A stretch of 64,000 nt of DNA, taken from NCBI RefSeq assembly GCF_006007965.1, contig NZ_CP040748.1:2170001-2234000 (forward strand), read 5' to 3'. The translations under genes were made by a program, and so were the position numbers. This DNA comes from Nocardioides jishulii (GTDB lineage: Bacteria > Actinomycetota > Actinomycetes > Propionibacteriales > Nocardioidaceae). The notes below the pieces were generated by a model. It ran no database searches and was not told the origin of the DNA. It saw only the letters and a program-made list of their open reading frames with translations. Shown piece after piece: positions 1 through 8,068 of this stretch. Numbering within the stretch: the stretch's first letter is position 1; each line of letters opens with the position of its first letter.

Positions 1-553
1 GCAGGAAGTTGACCTTCTGGAAGGCAGCGCCCAGACGACGCGCACCGTGGCACAGCTGCTCGTAGCGCGCGGGCGGGTCGGGCTCGTCGACGACGAAGGC
101 CCTCAGGCACATCAGGCCGACGACCTCGGCGGACCCGTAGACGTACTCGTCGAAGCTGGCCGCGTCGTGCTCGGCCCGCTCCAGGTCCATCCGCATCGAG
201 GCGAAGAAGGGGTCCACGAGGTCCACGCCGATGCCGCAGTGACGGGCGGTCCGGGCGAACGCGTGGACGACGAGGTTGGCGCTGTGGCCGGTCCGCAGGG
301 CGGCGTGGACGTCGTCGTGCATCACGGTCAGCAGCGCTGACTGGTGGGCGGCGTCACCGCCGGGCCGCGGGGCGTCGACGAGCTCGTCCGCCACCCTCAC
401 CATCGCGTAGACGTTGCGTACGTGGGGGCGGACGTCACCAGCCAGCAGGCGCGACGCCAGGCCGAACGACGTGGAGTAGCGCCGGATCACGAGGTCGGCG
501 ACGGCGTCCGCGACGGCGTCGTACATCTCGTAGGGGGCTGGCTCCTGCTTCAT
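1..553 (-). CDS. crtB: Phytoene/squalene synthase (CrtB-type), 3' part cut by window edge
   Basis: Head-to-head condensation of two geranylgeranyl diphosphates to phytoene, the first committed carotenoid step. The visible 184 N-terminal residues contain RYSTSFGLASRLL, the Asp-containing helix VRVADELVDAPR, and FFASMRMDL followed by GSAEVVGLMCLRAF, all typical of trans-isoprenyl diphosphate synthases (head-to-head); the second Asp-rich motif lies beyond base 1. The ATG at 553 is preceded by AGGAGG at good spacing. It starts 13 bp after the idi stop, so the two genes form an operon reading off the left edge. The protein closely resembles the second CrtB at 35445-36344 (long identical blocks, for example around HSANLVVHAFARTAR), so the pair is a paralogous duplication. 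Confidence 0.9.
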   Translation of the reverse strand, partial: MKQEPAPYEMYDAVADAVADLVIRRYSTSFGLASRLLAGDVRPHVRNVYAMVRVADELVDAPRPGGDAAHQSALLTVMHDDVHAALRTGHSANLVVHAFARTARHCGIGVDLVDPFFASMRMDLERAEHDAASFDEYVYGSAEVVGLMCLRAFVVDEPDPPARYEQLCHGARRLGAAFQKVNFL

Positions 554-566
554 GCGACCTCCTGCG

Positions 567-1187
567 TCATGCGCGCTCCGCCGCTCGGGCGTGACCGGCC
601 AACGTCTCCCACCCGCCGTTGGCCTCCATGGCCACTGCCTGCTCACGCATCCACGGGCTCAGCGCCCACGGCGAGACCCGGAGCGCCGAGAGGACGTCGT
701 CGAGCGGCACCCACGCGTGCTCCATCACCTCGTCCGGGTGGGGGTCGACCTCACCCACCACCCGGGCTGCGACGACCGGACAGACCTCGTTCTCCACGAC
801 ACCGCTGGCGTCCACCGCCCGGTAGGCGAAGTCGGGGACCAGCGGCACCACGTCGCTGATCGCGACCCGCAGCTCGCGCTGCGCGTGCCGGGCCAGCGCG
901 TCGTCGAACGCCTCCCCGGGGCGCGGGTGGCCGCAGAAGGAGTTGGTCCACACGCCCGGCCACGAGCGCTTCGTCAGGGCACGGCGGGTCAGCAGCAGAC
1001 GACCCGCCTCGTCGAGCAGCCAGCACGAGAACGCCAGGTGCAGAGGCGTGTCGGTGCCGTGGACGTCCTCACGTGGCGCCGTCCCGCACGGCTGCCCGGC
1101 GTCGTCCAGCAGGACGACCAGGTCGTCCGTCCCCTCGGAGGACGACTCAGGACCGGGTGGGAAGGGCTCGGAGGTCTTGCCTGGCAC
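567..1187 (-). CDS. idi: Isopentenyl-diphosphate delta-isomerase type I (copy 1)
   Basis: Interconverts isopentenyl and dimethylallyl diphosphate, supplying both C5 units for carotenoid synthesis. The 206-residue Nudix-fold protein shows the catalytic Cys block TNSFCGHPRPGE (about residues 77-88) and the downstream Glu/Cys block VVENEVCPV typical of type I Idi. The start is GTG at 1187 behind a GGGAGA ribosome site. It is the first gene of an operon with crtB (13 bp apart). It is similar to the second idi at 37414-38058, but here idi is followed directly by crtB without crtE. No CarH-like repeats are visible upstream of this copy. Confidence 0.93.
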   Translation of the reverse strand: MPGKTSEPFPPGPESSSEGTDDLVVLLDDAGQPCGTAPREDVHGTDTPLHLAFSCWLLDEAGRLLLTRRALTKRSWPGVWTNSFCGHPRPGEAFDDALARHAQRELRVAISDVVPLVPDFAYRAVDASGVVENEVCPVVAARVVGEVDPHPDEVMEHAWVPLDDVLSALRVSPWALSPWMREQAVAMEANGGWETLAGHARAAERA

Positions 1188-1335
1188 GGTTGTCTCCCGT
1201 ACTCGGTGGAGTGGACGTCACAGGAGTGTGCCACGCCCCACCACGGACGCGCGACGACCGTCCGTGCGGCTGGTCTCGAGCCTCGGCCCGACGCACACTG
1301 GAGCCAGCACACGCGACAGCACGAGGAGGGAACCC

Positions 1336-1557
1336 ATGTCCGAGCAGACGCCCGACCCCACGGTGACCAATCCCCTGGTGGACCCCACGCTCCCCGATCC
1401 GGAGGCTCCGGACCCCGAGGCACCGGCGCACCTCGATCCGGACGTGGAGACGCAGGCCCACACCGGCGACCTCGACCCGGAGGCCGTGGTCGACGAGACC
1501 GAGCAGCCCGACGTGGTCAGTGACGACCCGGAAGCGCCCGATCCCAACGCGGGCTGA
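1336..1557 (+). CDS. Small acidic Pro/Asp/Glu-rich protein, unknown function
   Basis: A 73-residue, strongly acidic, Pro-rich and probably disordered protein with repeated DPEAP/DPE units (PDPEAPDPEAP, DPEAV, DPEAPDPNAG). There is no Cys, no hydrophobic segment and no recognised domain. A clear GAGGAGGG ribosome site lies 5 bp before the ATG. It is transcribed divergently from idi and convergently with the asparaginase gene. Codon use (GC-rich third positions) and the ribosome site support it being real; I do not recognise the family. Confidence 0.6.
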   Translation: MSEQTPDPTVTNPLVDPTLPDPEAPDPEAPAHLDPDVETQAHTGDLDPEAVVDETEQPDVVSDDPEAPDPNAG

Positions 1558-1575
1558 GACCTCTCCCCTCTCCGA

Positions 1576-2631
1576 CTACCAGCCGCCGCCGATCTGGCTG
1601 ACCAGGTCGGCGGCGGTGGCGCGGTCATGGCCCGCTGCCAGCGCCAGCACCAACGCCAGGCGCGCCTTGGCGCCGTCGAGCCGGCCCACGCCGACGAGGC
1701 CCCGTGAGAGCAGGTCGATCTCGGCCCCCGGGTAGCCGTAGGTGCGGGAGAGGACCTCTCCGGCTCCGGTGCGCGAGGCCAGCAGCACCGGCGTGCGCTC
1801 GGCGAGGCGTGCCAGGACGGGCACCAGGGCCCGCGGCACGTGGCCGCCCCCGACGCCCTCCACGACGACGCCGTCGAACGACGCCGCCTCGACCGCCTCG
1901 AGGAGGTGGGCGTCCTCGCCCAGGCCCACGCGTACGAGCGCCACGCGCGGGAGCGTCGTTCCCGCGTTGAGCGACTTCACCGCGTCGAGCTCCCGCCAGG
2001 GCGCGGAGCGGACCGGTCGCGTCACGATGCCCACCCGGCCCTCACTCACCCAGCCCAACGGGCCCGCTCCCGGCGAGGTGAAGGCAGCGGGGTTGCTGGC
2101 GTGCGTCTTGCGCACGAGCCGGGCGGCGTGGATCTCGGCGTTGAGGCAGACCACGACCCCGAGGTCACGAGCCGCGTCGGAGGCCGCCACCTGCACCGCC
2201 GCGAGCAGGTTCGCCGGTCCGTCGGCGCCGGGGCTGTCGGGGGTACGCAGCGCGCCCGTGAAGACGACCGGCTCGGGGCGGTCCCACAGCAGGTCGACGA
2301 CGAAGGCCGCCTCCTCGAGGGTGTCGGTGCCCTGGGTGACGACGACGCCCTGCGCGCCGGCCTCCACGGCAGCCTGCAACCGACCCACGAGGCCGACCAG
2401 GTCCCGGACCGTCACCTCGCACGACGGCACCTGGAGCACCTGGGTCGCGCGCACCTCGGCGACTCCTGCCAGCTGGGGCACGGAGGCCAGCAGGTCGTCG
2501 GCGCCGACGGCGGGGAGGGCTCCCTCCTCCTCATAGGCGGGCACGGAGGCGATGGTGCCGCCGAGGGCGAAGAGGTCGATCCTCGGGAGCGCCGTCACGG
2601 CGTCGCCCACGGTCGGTCGGTGCTGGTTCAT
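1576..2631 (-). CDS. ansA: L-asparaginase, type I/II asparaginase-glutaminase family
   Basis: Hydrolyses L-asparagine to aspartate and ammonia. The 351-residue protein has both catalytic threonine blocks: LGGTIAS near residue 24 and TQGTDTLEE near residue 99, followed by the lysine block RKTHASNPAAFTSP. There is no signal peptide, so it is probably cytoplasmic. ATG at 2631 is chosen because GAGGAACAG sits immediately upstream and upstream extension would cross untypical sequence. It is monocistronic and convergent with the small acidic gene. Confidence 0.93.
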   Translation of the reverse strand: MNQHRPTVGDAVTALPRIDLFALGGTIASVPAYEEEGALPAVGADDLLASVPQLAGVAEVRATQVLQVPSCEVTVRDLVGLVGRLQAAVEAGAQGVVVTQGTDTLEEAAFVVDLLWDRPEPVVFTGALRTPDSPGADGPANLLAAVQVAASDAARDLGVVVCLNAEIHAARLVRKTHASNPAAFTSPGAGPLGWVSEGRVGIVTRPVRSAPWRELDAVKSLNAGTTLPRVALVRVGLGEDAHLLEAVEAASFDGVVVEGVGGGHVPRALVPVLARLAERTPVLLASRTGAGEVLSRTYGYPGAEIDLLSRGLVGVGRLDGAKARLALVLALAAGHDRATAADLVSQIGGGW

Positions 2632-2773
2632 CTGTTCCTCACTGTCGGGCTGCCCCTCGCAGCCCCTCACCCTCCCCCGGTGCCCCCACCACGTCAATCC
2701 GGCGGGCGCGGGGACGTGAACCTGCGTTCACATGTCCCTCGCCAACCGTCTCGCCTGCGCCTACGGTGACTCC

Positions 2774-3694
2774 ATGAGACGGGACCACTGGAAGCGGCGC
2801 AACGACATGCTCGACCCGCACCGCGACTTCGTCGAGATCTACCGCAACGTCGTCATGCACGAGTTTCCCTGGGACATGGAGCAGGCGCTCAGCTTCGCGC
2901 TCTTCCGGACCTACGCGGTGCCCGGCATCGGCCGACTGCTCGCGGCGACGGGGGCCTTCACCGAGCAGACCCAGAAGCGTTACGACGACACCGTCCTGCT
3001 CCTCGAGCCGCCGACCCGGCTGGGATTCGACCACCCCGAGGCGCGGGCGGCGATCCGTCGGGTCAACCAGATGCACCGCTCCTACGACATCCCCCAGCAC
3101 GAGCTCCGCTACGTGCTCAGCACCTTCGTGGTCGTCCCGAAGCGGTGGCTCGACCGCTACGGCAAGCGTCCACTGTCGCCCCACGAGGTGATCGCGTCGG
3201 TGGAGTACTACAGCGAGCTCGCCCGGCACATGGGCATCAGCGACGCGCCGGCCACGTACGCCGCCTTCGAGGAGCTGCTCGACGACTACGAGGCCGAGCA
3301 CTTCGCCTACGACCCCGGCGGTCGCGCCGTGGCCGACTCGACCCTGGCCCTGATGGCCACCTTCCAGCCGAAGCCGGTGCAGCGCCTGATGGACACCTTC
3401 GGACGTTGCTTCATGGAGCCCGACCTGCTCGCGGCGTTCCGGTACGACGCCCCGCCCGGCCCCGTGGTCACCGCCGCTCGCGCCGGACTGCGCCTGCGCG
3501 GGCGAGCACTGCGCGCCTTCCCCGCCCGACGGCACCCGGTCACCGCCCAGGACAAGGCCCACATCCGCAGCTGTCCCGACGGTGCACCGGTCACCGAGCT
3601 CGGGACCTTCCCGGTGCCCGGCGAGGCGGGGTGCCCGGTGCGCCACGCCCCGGGCACGGGTCGAACCGGACCAGGCGTCACCGCGGCCGGATAG
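2774..3694 (+). CDS. MpaB-like oxygenase-family protein (DUF2236)
   Basis: A 306-residue protein of the DUF2236 family (MpaB/latex-clearing-protein-like), whose characterised members bind b-type haem and oxidise hydrophobic substrates; the substrate here is unknown. Diagnostic features are the N-terminal LDPHRDFVEIYRN, the His block MHRSYDIPQHELRYVLSTFVV (around residues 87-107, the usual haem-ligand region), and FQPKPVQRLMDTFGR. The C-terminal 60 residues are basic and Pro-rich. A TACGGT -10-like box at 2762-2767 lies 6 nt before the ATG, suggesting a leaderless transcript. It is followed by the GTPase gene on the same strand. Confidence 0.8.
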   Translation: MRRDHWKRRNDMLDPHRDFVEIYRNVVMHEFPWDMEQALSFALFRTYAVPGIGRLLAATGAFTEQTQKRYDDTVLLLEPPTRLGFDHPEARAAIRRVNQMHRSYDIPQHELRYVLSTFVVVPKRWLDRYGKRPLSPHEVIASVEYYSELARHMGISDAPATYAAFEELLDDYEAEHFAYDPGGRAVADSTLALMATFQPKPVQRLMDTFGRCFMEPDLLAAFRYDAPPGPVVTAARAGLRLRGRALRAFPARRHPVTAQDKAHIRSCPDGAPVTELGTFPVPGEAGCPVRHAPGTGRTGPGVTAAG

Positions 3695-3726
3695 TGTCCT
3701 GAGCACGATCCCCGCAGGCGAGGTGC

Positions 3727-4860
3727 GTGACGATGGACAAGATCAGTGAGGCATGGGTCAAGCGGACCCTGGCCGACCGGCGGGCCGAGCACGCAGATGA
3801 GGTGGGGCGCTTCAACCTTGCGCTCTTCGGCAAGACCGGGGTCGGCAAGAGCACGCTGGTCAACGCCGTCTTCGGCAGCCAGGTGGCGGAGACCGGCGTG
3901 GGTCGGCCGGTCACCAAGGGGCACCACCTCTACCTGTACGCGGGTGACACCCTCGGCCTCTACGACACCCAGGGGCTCGAGCTGGGTCGCGACGACGAGA
4001 CGCTCTTCAGGGAGGTCCGCGAGCTCGTCTCCTCGCTGCGACGCAAGCCGGTGCGGGAACAGATCCACGTCGCCTGGTACTGCGTCCGTGCCCGCGACGG
4101 ACGCTTCGAGGACTCCGAGGCCCGCTTCGTCCAGCTCCTCAACGAGCTCGGCCTCCCCGTGGTCCTGGTCCTCACCCAGGTGCCGAGCCGCGACGGGCGT
4201 CCTGCGGCACGGGCCGAGGAGCTGGCGGAGCACATCCACCGTCTCGGCCTGAGGCTGGTCGGCGACCGGGTCTTCTTCACCATGGCCGAGGACGATGACT
4301 TCGACGGGCCGGCGCACGGCCTCCAGGAGGTGTTGGACGCGACCTTTCGCGTCACTCCCGATGCAGCCCGGGAGGCCCTCGCGAGTGCTCAGACGATCGA
4401 CTTCGCGCTCAAGCGGAAGCAGGCCCGGACCTACGTGGCTGCCGCGACGAGCTCGGCGGCCGTGACGGCCGCGAGCCCGATCCCCTTCTCCGACGCGGCA
4501 CTGCTGGTGCCGTTGCAGCTGGGCATGCTCGCCAAGATCGCCCACCTCTACGGCGTCTCGGTGGAGCGGTCGACCGCCCTGGCGCTCGCCTCCACAGCGG
4601 CGGCCACGACCGCCGGTCGCAGCGCCGCGGGCAACCTGCTCAAGTTCATCCCCGGCGCCAACGTCGCCGGGGGCGTCCTCAACGCCTCCGTCGCCTCGAC
4701 GTTGACCCTGGCCATGGGCGAGGCCTGGATCCAGGTCTGCGACCTGATCGCGCGTGGCGCCGTACGTCCCGAGCTGCTGCGGGACACCACAGCGCTGCGG
4801 GAGCTGTTCATGACGGCCTTCAAGGAACAGGCGACCAAGGCCGTACGCCGCAGCGCGTGA
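3727..4860 (+). CDS. Era/YcjX-like small GTPase with C-terminal DUF697-type domain
   Basis: A 377-residue P-loop GTPase. Walker A is GKTGVGKST (about residues 35-43), G3 is DTQG (80-83), and G4 appears as LTQVPSRD, a weak match to the usual NKxD/TKxD. The C-terminal third (from about residue 235) is Ala-rich with two hydrophobic helices and SPIPFSDAALLVPLQ, resembling the DUF697 module of bacterial membrane-associated GTPases, so membrane association is inferred. The start is GTG at 3727 or ATG at 3733; GCGAGG precedes both. Cellular role unknown. Confidence 0.8.
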   Translation: MTMDKISEAWVKRTLADRRAEHADEVGRFNLALFGKTGVGKSTLVNAVFGSQVAETGVGRPVTKGHHLYLYAGDTLGLYDTQGLELGRDDETLFREVRELVSSLRRKPVREQIHVAWYCVRARDGRFEDSEARFVQLLNELGLPVVLVLTQVPSRDGRPAARAEELAEHIHRLGLRLVGDRVFFTMAEDDDFDGPAHGLQEVLDATFRVTPDAAREALASAQTIDFALKRKQARTYVAAATSSAAVTAASPIPFSDAALLVPLQLGMLAKIAHLYGVSVERSTALALASTAAATTAGRSAAGNLLKFIPGANVAGGVLNASVASTLTLAMGEAWIQVCDLIARGAVRPELLRDTTALRELFMTAFKEQATKAVRRSA

Positions 4861-5062
4861 CACCACGACGCGCCGCAACCGGACGCATACCCAGTTTGAT
4901 AGAGGGCATGTGCTATAGCGCACAGCGTCCCCAATATTGTGTAGGGCGGGTCGGCGATGCACTCTGGAAGCCAAGGCAGGAACACCTCTGCTGAAGTCCT
5001 CGTCGCAACTGGCGGGGCCACCCGGACCGCGCCGAAGCTCGACACGTCGCCGGGGTGACTCG
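4861..5062. other. Gene-free stretch upstream of the riboswitch
   Basis: No plausible gene. It contains a 5-bp inverted repeat TGTGC-TATAGC-GCACA at 4909-4924 in locally AT-richer DNA, which may be a promoter or regulator site for the transcript carrying the riboswitch. Confidence 0.4.
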
Positions 5063-5207
5063 AAACGCAAGGATCGAGTGGTGTCGAGCACGGCTGACCC
5101 AGCTGCACTGCCGCCCTTCGGGGGCGGCTCGGGGTGAAGGCGAGAGATCGCCCGGGCACGGCAAGCCCGAATCCGACAGGTCATCAGCCGTAGGCGCGTG
5201 CCGGAGA
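5063..5207 (+). promoter_or_regulatory. Cyclic-di-AMP riboswitch (ydaO-yuaA class)
   Basis: The conserved ydaO core is recognisable: GCTGACCCA at 5093-5101, GGGGTGAAGG at 5131-5140, CCCGAATCCGACAGGTCATC at 5166-5185, and GTAGGCG at 5190-5196 before the ribosome site GGAG (5203-5206). A GC-rich hairpin (CCGCCC-TTCGG-GGGCGG) lies between the first two blocks. In actinomycetes this class commonly precedes cell-wall hydrolase genes, exactly as here (NlpC/P60 gene from 5216), and c-di-AMP binding lowers expression. Exact ends are estimated by eye. Confidence 0.87.
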
Positions 5208-5215
5208 CCCCACCC

Positions 5216-5857
5216 ATGCGACAGAACATGTCGTTCTTCAGTGGTGCGCTCATCAGCACCCTCATCGCGGCGTCCTTCGCCGCTTCCCCCGCTCACGCGG
5301 CCTCGTCGGCACCCGCCGCGACCGCGACTCCCTCGATGACCTCGTCGACCACCACCACTGCGCCGACCACTGCGCCCACGACTGCGCCCACCACCCAGGC
5401 GCCGGCGAGCTCCACCACCAGCTCCACGAGCTCGGTCACGAACGTGGCCCACGTCATCAGCACCAAGAAGGCTGGAGCCAAGGCCAAGAAGAAGAAGGCC
5501 AGGAAGCGTGGTCTGCCGACGCGGCGTCGCGCCCTCCTCAAGGCGCGCAGCCGCACCGGGGCGCCCTACGTCTACGGCGGCAACGGTCCCCGGGCCTTCG
5601 ACTGCTCGGGCCTGACCCGCTGGGCCTACGCGAAGGTGGGCAAGTACCTCCCCCGCACGTCCAGCGCGCAGGCCGGTGCCGTGAAGCGGATCCGGTCGCC
5701 CAAGCGCGGCGACCTGGTCTTCTTCCACAACCGCGGCCGCGTCTACCACGTGGGCCTGTACGCCGGCAAGAACCGCGTCTTCCACGCTTCGCGCCCCGGC
5801 AAGCCGGTCGGCCAGGAGCGCATCTGGACCTCGAGCGTCTTCTTCGGTCGCGCCTGA
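5216..5857 (+). CDS. Secreted NlpC/P60 (C40) peptidoglycan endopeptidase
   Basis: A 213-residue exported cell-wall hydrolase expected to cut within stem peptides. Residues 1-29 form a Sec signal (cleavage near AHA-AS), 30-75 are a Thr/Pro/Ala linker, 80-105 are Lys/Arg-rich and probably bind the wall, and 108-213 are the NlpC/P60 domain with catalytic Cys130 ([11 protein letters not shown]), His178 (YHVGLY) and His190 (FHAS). ATG 5216 is chosen because GGAG lies 9 nt upstream; an in-frame GTG at 5198 falls inside the riboswitch. Expression is probably governed by c-di-AMP, which couples wall remodelling to turgor. A strong terminator follows. Confidence 0.93.
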   Translation: MRQNMSFFSGALISTLIAASFAASPAHAASSAPAATATPSMTSSTTTTAPTTAPTTAPTTQAPASSTTSSTSSVTNVAHVISTKKAGAKAKKKKARKRGLPTRRRALLKARSRTGAPYVYGGNGPRAFDCSGLTRWAYAKVGKYLPRTSSAQAGAVKRIRSPKRGDLVFFHNRGRVYHVGLYAGKNRVFHASRPGKPVGQERIWTSSVFFGRA

Positions 5858-5892
5858 GCAGCCGGAGCAGCTCGCACCTCGGATCGAACCTG

Positions 5893-5924
5893 GAAGGGCA
5901 CCCGCCACCCGGCGGGTGCCCTTC
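5893..5924 (+). terminator. Intrinsic terminator after the NlpC/P60 gene
   Basis: Perfect 14-bp stem (GAAGGGCACCCGCC and its complement) with a 4-nt loop, 36 bp after the stop. The trailing T tract is weak, as is usual in high-GC actinomycetes. Confidence 0.85.
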
Positions 5925-5988
5925 GTCGTCATCCGCTGAGCACGTGGCCCCATCGCCGAGCGTCAGGGTGCTCCTAGACTCACTGCCC

Positions 5989-6771
5989 GTGAATCCCGTG
6001 CTCAACATCTCCGCCTACCTGTTCACCCCGATCGACGACCGGGAGGCACTGCGTACGACGCTCCTGGGGCGGGCGGACGCTGCGGGCCTGAAGGGGACGA
6101 TCCTGCTGGCGCCCGAGGGCATCAACCTGTTCCTCGCGGGAGACGCGACCGACCTGCGCGGCTTCCTGGACACGCTGCGTGAGGACGTACGCTTCGCCGC
6201 CCTCGAGGCGAAGGAGTCGTGGTCGCCCGCCCAGCCCTTCCGCAAGATGCTGGTGAAGCTGAAGAACGAGATCATCCGGATGGACCACCCCACCATCCGC
6301 CCGGCGACCGGCCGGGCGCCGGCCGTCGCACCCCGCACCCTGAAGCGGTGGCTCGACCAGGGCCACGACGACGACGGCCGCGAGGTCGTCCTGCTCGACA
6401 CGCGCAACGCGTTCGAGGTCTCCTACGGCACCTTCGCTGGGGCGCTGGACTGGCGGATCGAGAAGTTCACCGAGTTCCCCAGCGCCGTGCGCGAGCACCG
6501 CGACGCCCTCGAAGGTCGCACCGTGGTCTCGTTCTGCACCGGCGGCATCCGCTGCGAGAAGGCGGCGATCTTCATGCAGGAGGAAGGACTCGACCGGGTG
6601 CTCCAGCTCGAGGGCGGCATCCTCCAGTACTTCGAGGACGTCGGCGGCGACCACTTCAACGGCGACTGCTTCGTCTTCGACGACCGGGAGGCGCTCACGC
6701 CGGGCCTCGAGGTCTGGGAGCAGGAGACACGCCGGGAGCCGCGTCGCTCCGCCCAGCCCGCCCCCGCCTGA
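5989..6771 (+). CDS. trhO: tRNA uridine(34) hydroxylase, rhodanese family (TrhO/UPF0176)
   Basis: O2-dependent formation of 5-hydroxyuridine at the wobble position of tRNAs. The 260-residue protein begins [11 protein letters not shown], has the N-terminal acylphosphatase-like domain ([11 protein letters not shown]) and a C-terminal rhodanese domain with the active-site loop [10 protein letters not shown], all signature TrhO features. The GTG at 5989 is selected because the family starts there and because a TAGACT -10-like box (5975-5980) sits 8 nt before it, suggesting a leaderless mRNA. The last 20 residues are Arg/Pro-rich. Confidence 0.9.
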   Translation: MNPVLNISAYLFTPIDDREALRTTLLGRADAAGLKGTILLAPEGINLFLAGDATDLRGFLDTLREDVRFAALEAKESWSPAQPFRKMLVKLKNEIIRMDHPTIRPATGRAPAVAPRTLKRWLDQGHDDDGREVVLLDTRNAFEVSYGTFAGALDWRIEKFTEFPSAVREHRDALEGRTVVSFCTGGIRCEKAAIFMQEEGLDRVLQLEGGILQYFEDVGGDHFNGDCFVFDDREALTPGLEVWEQETRREPRRSAQPAPA

Positions 6772-6834
6772 GGCTGGGGCCTGATCCTGGCCGAGAGGCT
6801 GGGGCCCGCGGCTGGCCCGTGGCAGGCTGGATCC

Positions 6835-7071
6835 ATGGGACGCGACGACCCGCGCTACATCCTCAGCGACGTCGAACGCGCGCAGAGCGAGCGACTGCGC
6901 CGGCGACGGCGCTGGTACTTCGCGTTGATGGGCACGTGCCTGCTGCTCATCGTGCTGGCGTGGAACCTCGTACGCCTGTGGTCCACCCAGGCCGCGGTCG
7001 GGATGTCCGTGGTCGCCGCACTCCTGCCACCGGTGGCCGTCATCATCGCCAACTGGGGCGAGGACCACTGA
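6835..7071 (+). CDS. DUF3099-like small membrane protein
   Basis: 78 residues. A short charged N-terminus (RYILSDVERAQSERLRRRRR) is followed by two transmembrane helices (about 28-47 and 51-71) and the terminal VIIANWGEDH, the layout of the actinobacterial DUF3099 family, function unknown. It starts 63 bp after trhO on the same strand and may be cotranscribed. It converges with the hydrolase gene 28 bp downstream. Confidence 0.75.
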   Translation: MGRDDPRYILSDVERAQSERLRRRRRWYFALMGTCLLLIVLAWNLVRLWSTQAAVGMSVVAALLPPVAVIIANWGEDH

Positions 7072-7099
7072 CGGCCCGCACCCCTCAACCGTGCACCCC

Positions 7100-8068
7100 T
7101 CACTGGCGCGCGGAGGAGCTGGCTTCCGAGATGTGGTCGAGCACCTCGTCGGCCAGGGTCGCGGCCAACGACGCCGGCAGGTGGTGACCCATCCCCGGCA
7201 TCTCGACGTGGCGGGCACCGGGGACGGCAGCGGCCGTGGCGCGACCCCCGCTCGGGTGCACGATGAGGTCGCGGTCGCCGTGGATCACCAAGGTCGGTGC
7301 GGTGATCCCGGCAAGCTCCCGGGTGCGGTTGCCGCTCGTCAGGATCGCCTGGATCTGACGGGCGACCCCTGCCGGTGAGGGTCCCGAGAGGCGGCGCCAC
7401 GACAGTCGGGCGTGGGCCTCCTCCTCCTCGAGGTCGATCGGGTGGGCGCGTCCCGAGAGGTGGGCGGTGACAGCCAGGTGGCGGCTGACCCACTCATCCT
7501 CGGTGCGGGCGGCCGGCCGCAGCATCCCGCGCTTGGTCGACCACGCGGTCCCACCGACTCTGCGGGCACCCGTCGTGGAGTAGAGCGAGGTGAGGCTGCG
7601 CACCCGCGCCGGCTCTCGCGCGGCGACGATCTGGGCGATCATCCCGCCCATCGACCGACCGACCAGGTGGGCCGACTCGATCCCCAGATGGTCGAGCAGC
7701 GCCACGGTGTCGTCGGCCATGTCGTGCAGCGAGTAGGCCCCGGGCAACGGCTTGGCGGTGGCGAGCCGCCACAGCGACGGCGCCGGGGCGCTCACCCGGC
7801 TCGACCGACCGATGTCGCGGTTGTCGAACCGGACGACCCGGTGCCCGCGGTCCAGGAAGGGGGTCACCAACGAAGGCGTCCAGGCCGTCATGTCCTCCGA
7901 CATCCCCGCCACCAGCACGACCGGCACGTCGTTGCCGTCACCGTCATCAGGGTCACCGTCATCAGCGCCGCCGTCGACACGGTGGCAGATCGTCATGCCC
8001 GTGGGCAGCTCGACCAGCCGCTCGGCGTCGTCGTCCCAGACGGCGTCCTGCCACGTCGGTGCCTTCAT
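7100..8068 (-). CDS. Alpha/beta-hydrolase fold esterase/lactonase-like enzyme
   Basis: A 322-residue serine hydrolase. The nucleophile elbow GRSMGG gives Ser139; FDNRDIGRS is the family's oxyanion-side block, GDRDLIV the acid region, and GMGHHLP (His295/296) the histidine. Residues 33-47 are an unusual Asp/Gly-rich insert. ATG 8068 overlaps the TGA of the upstream monooxygenase (ATGA), so the two are translationally coupled. A Baeyer-Villiger-type monooxygenase followed by an esterase is a logical pair for ketone-to-ester-to-acid degradation; the actual substrate is unknown. Confidence 0.85.
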   Translation of the reverse strand: MKAPTWQDAVWDDDAERLVELPTGMTICHRVDGGADDGDPDDGDGNDVPVVLVAGMSEDMTAWTPSLVTPFLDRGHRVVRFDNRDIGRSSRVSAPAPSLWRLATAKPLPGAYSLHDMADDTVALLDHLGIESAHLVGRSMGGMIAQIVAAREPARVRSLTSLYSTTGARRVGGTAWSTKRGMLRPAARTEDEWVSRHLAVTAHLSGRAHPIDLEEEEAHARLSWRRLSGPSPAGVARQIQAILTSGNRTRELAGITAPTLVIHGDRDLIVHPSGGRATAAAVPGARHVEMPGMGHHLPASLAATLADEVLDHISEASSSARQ

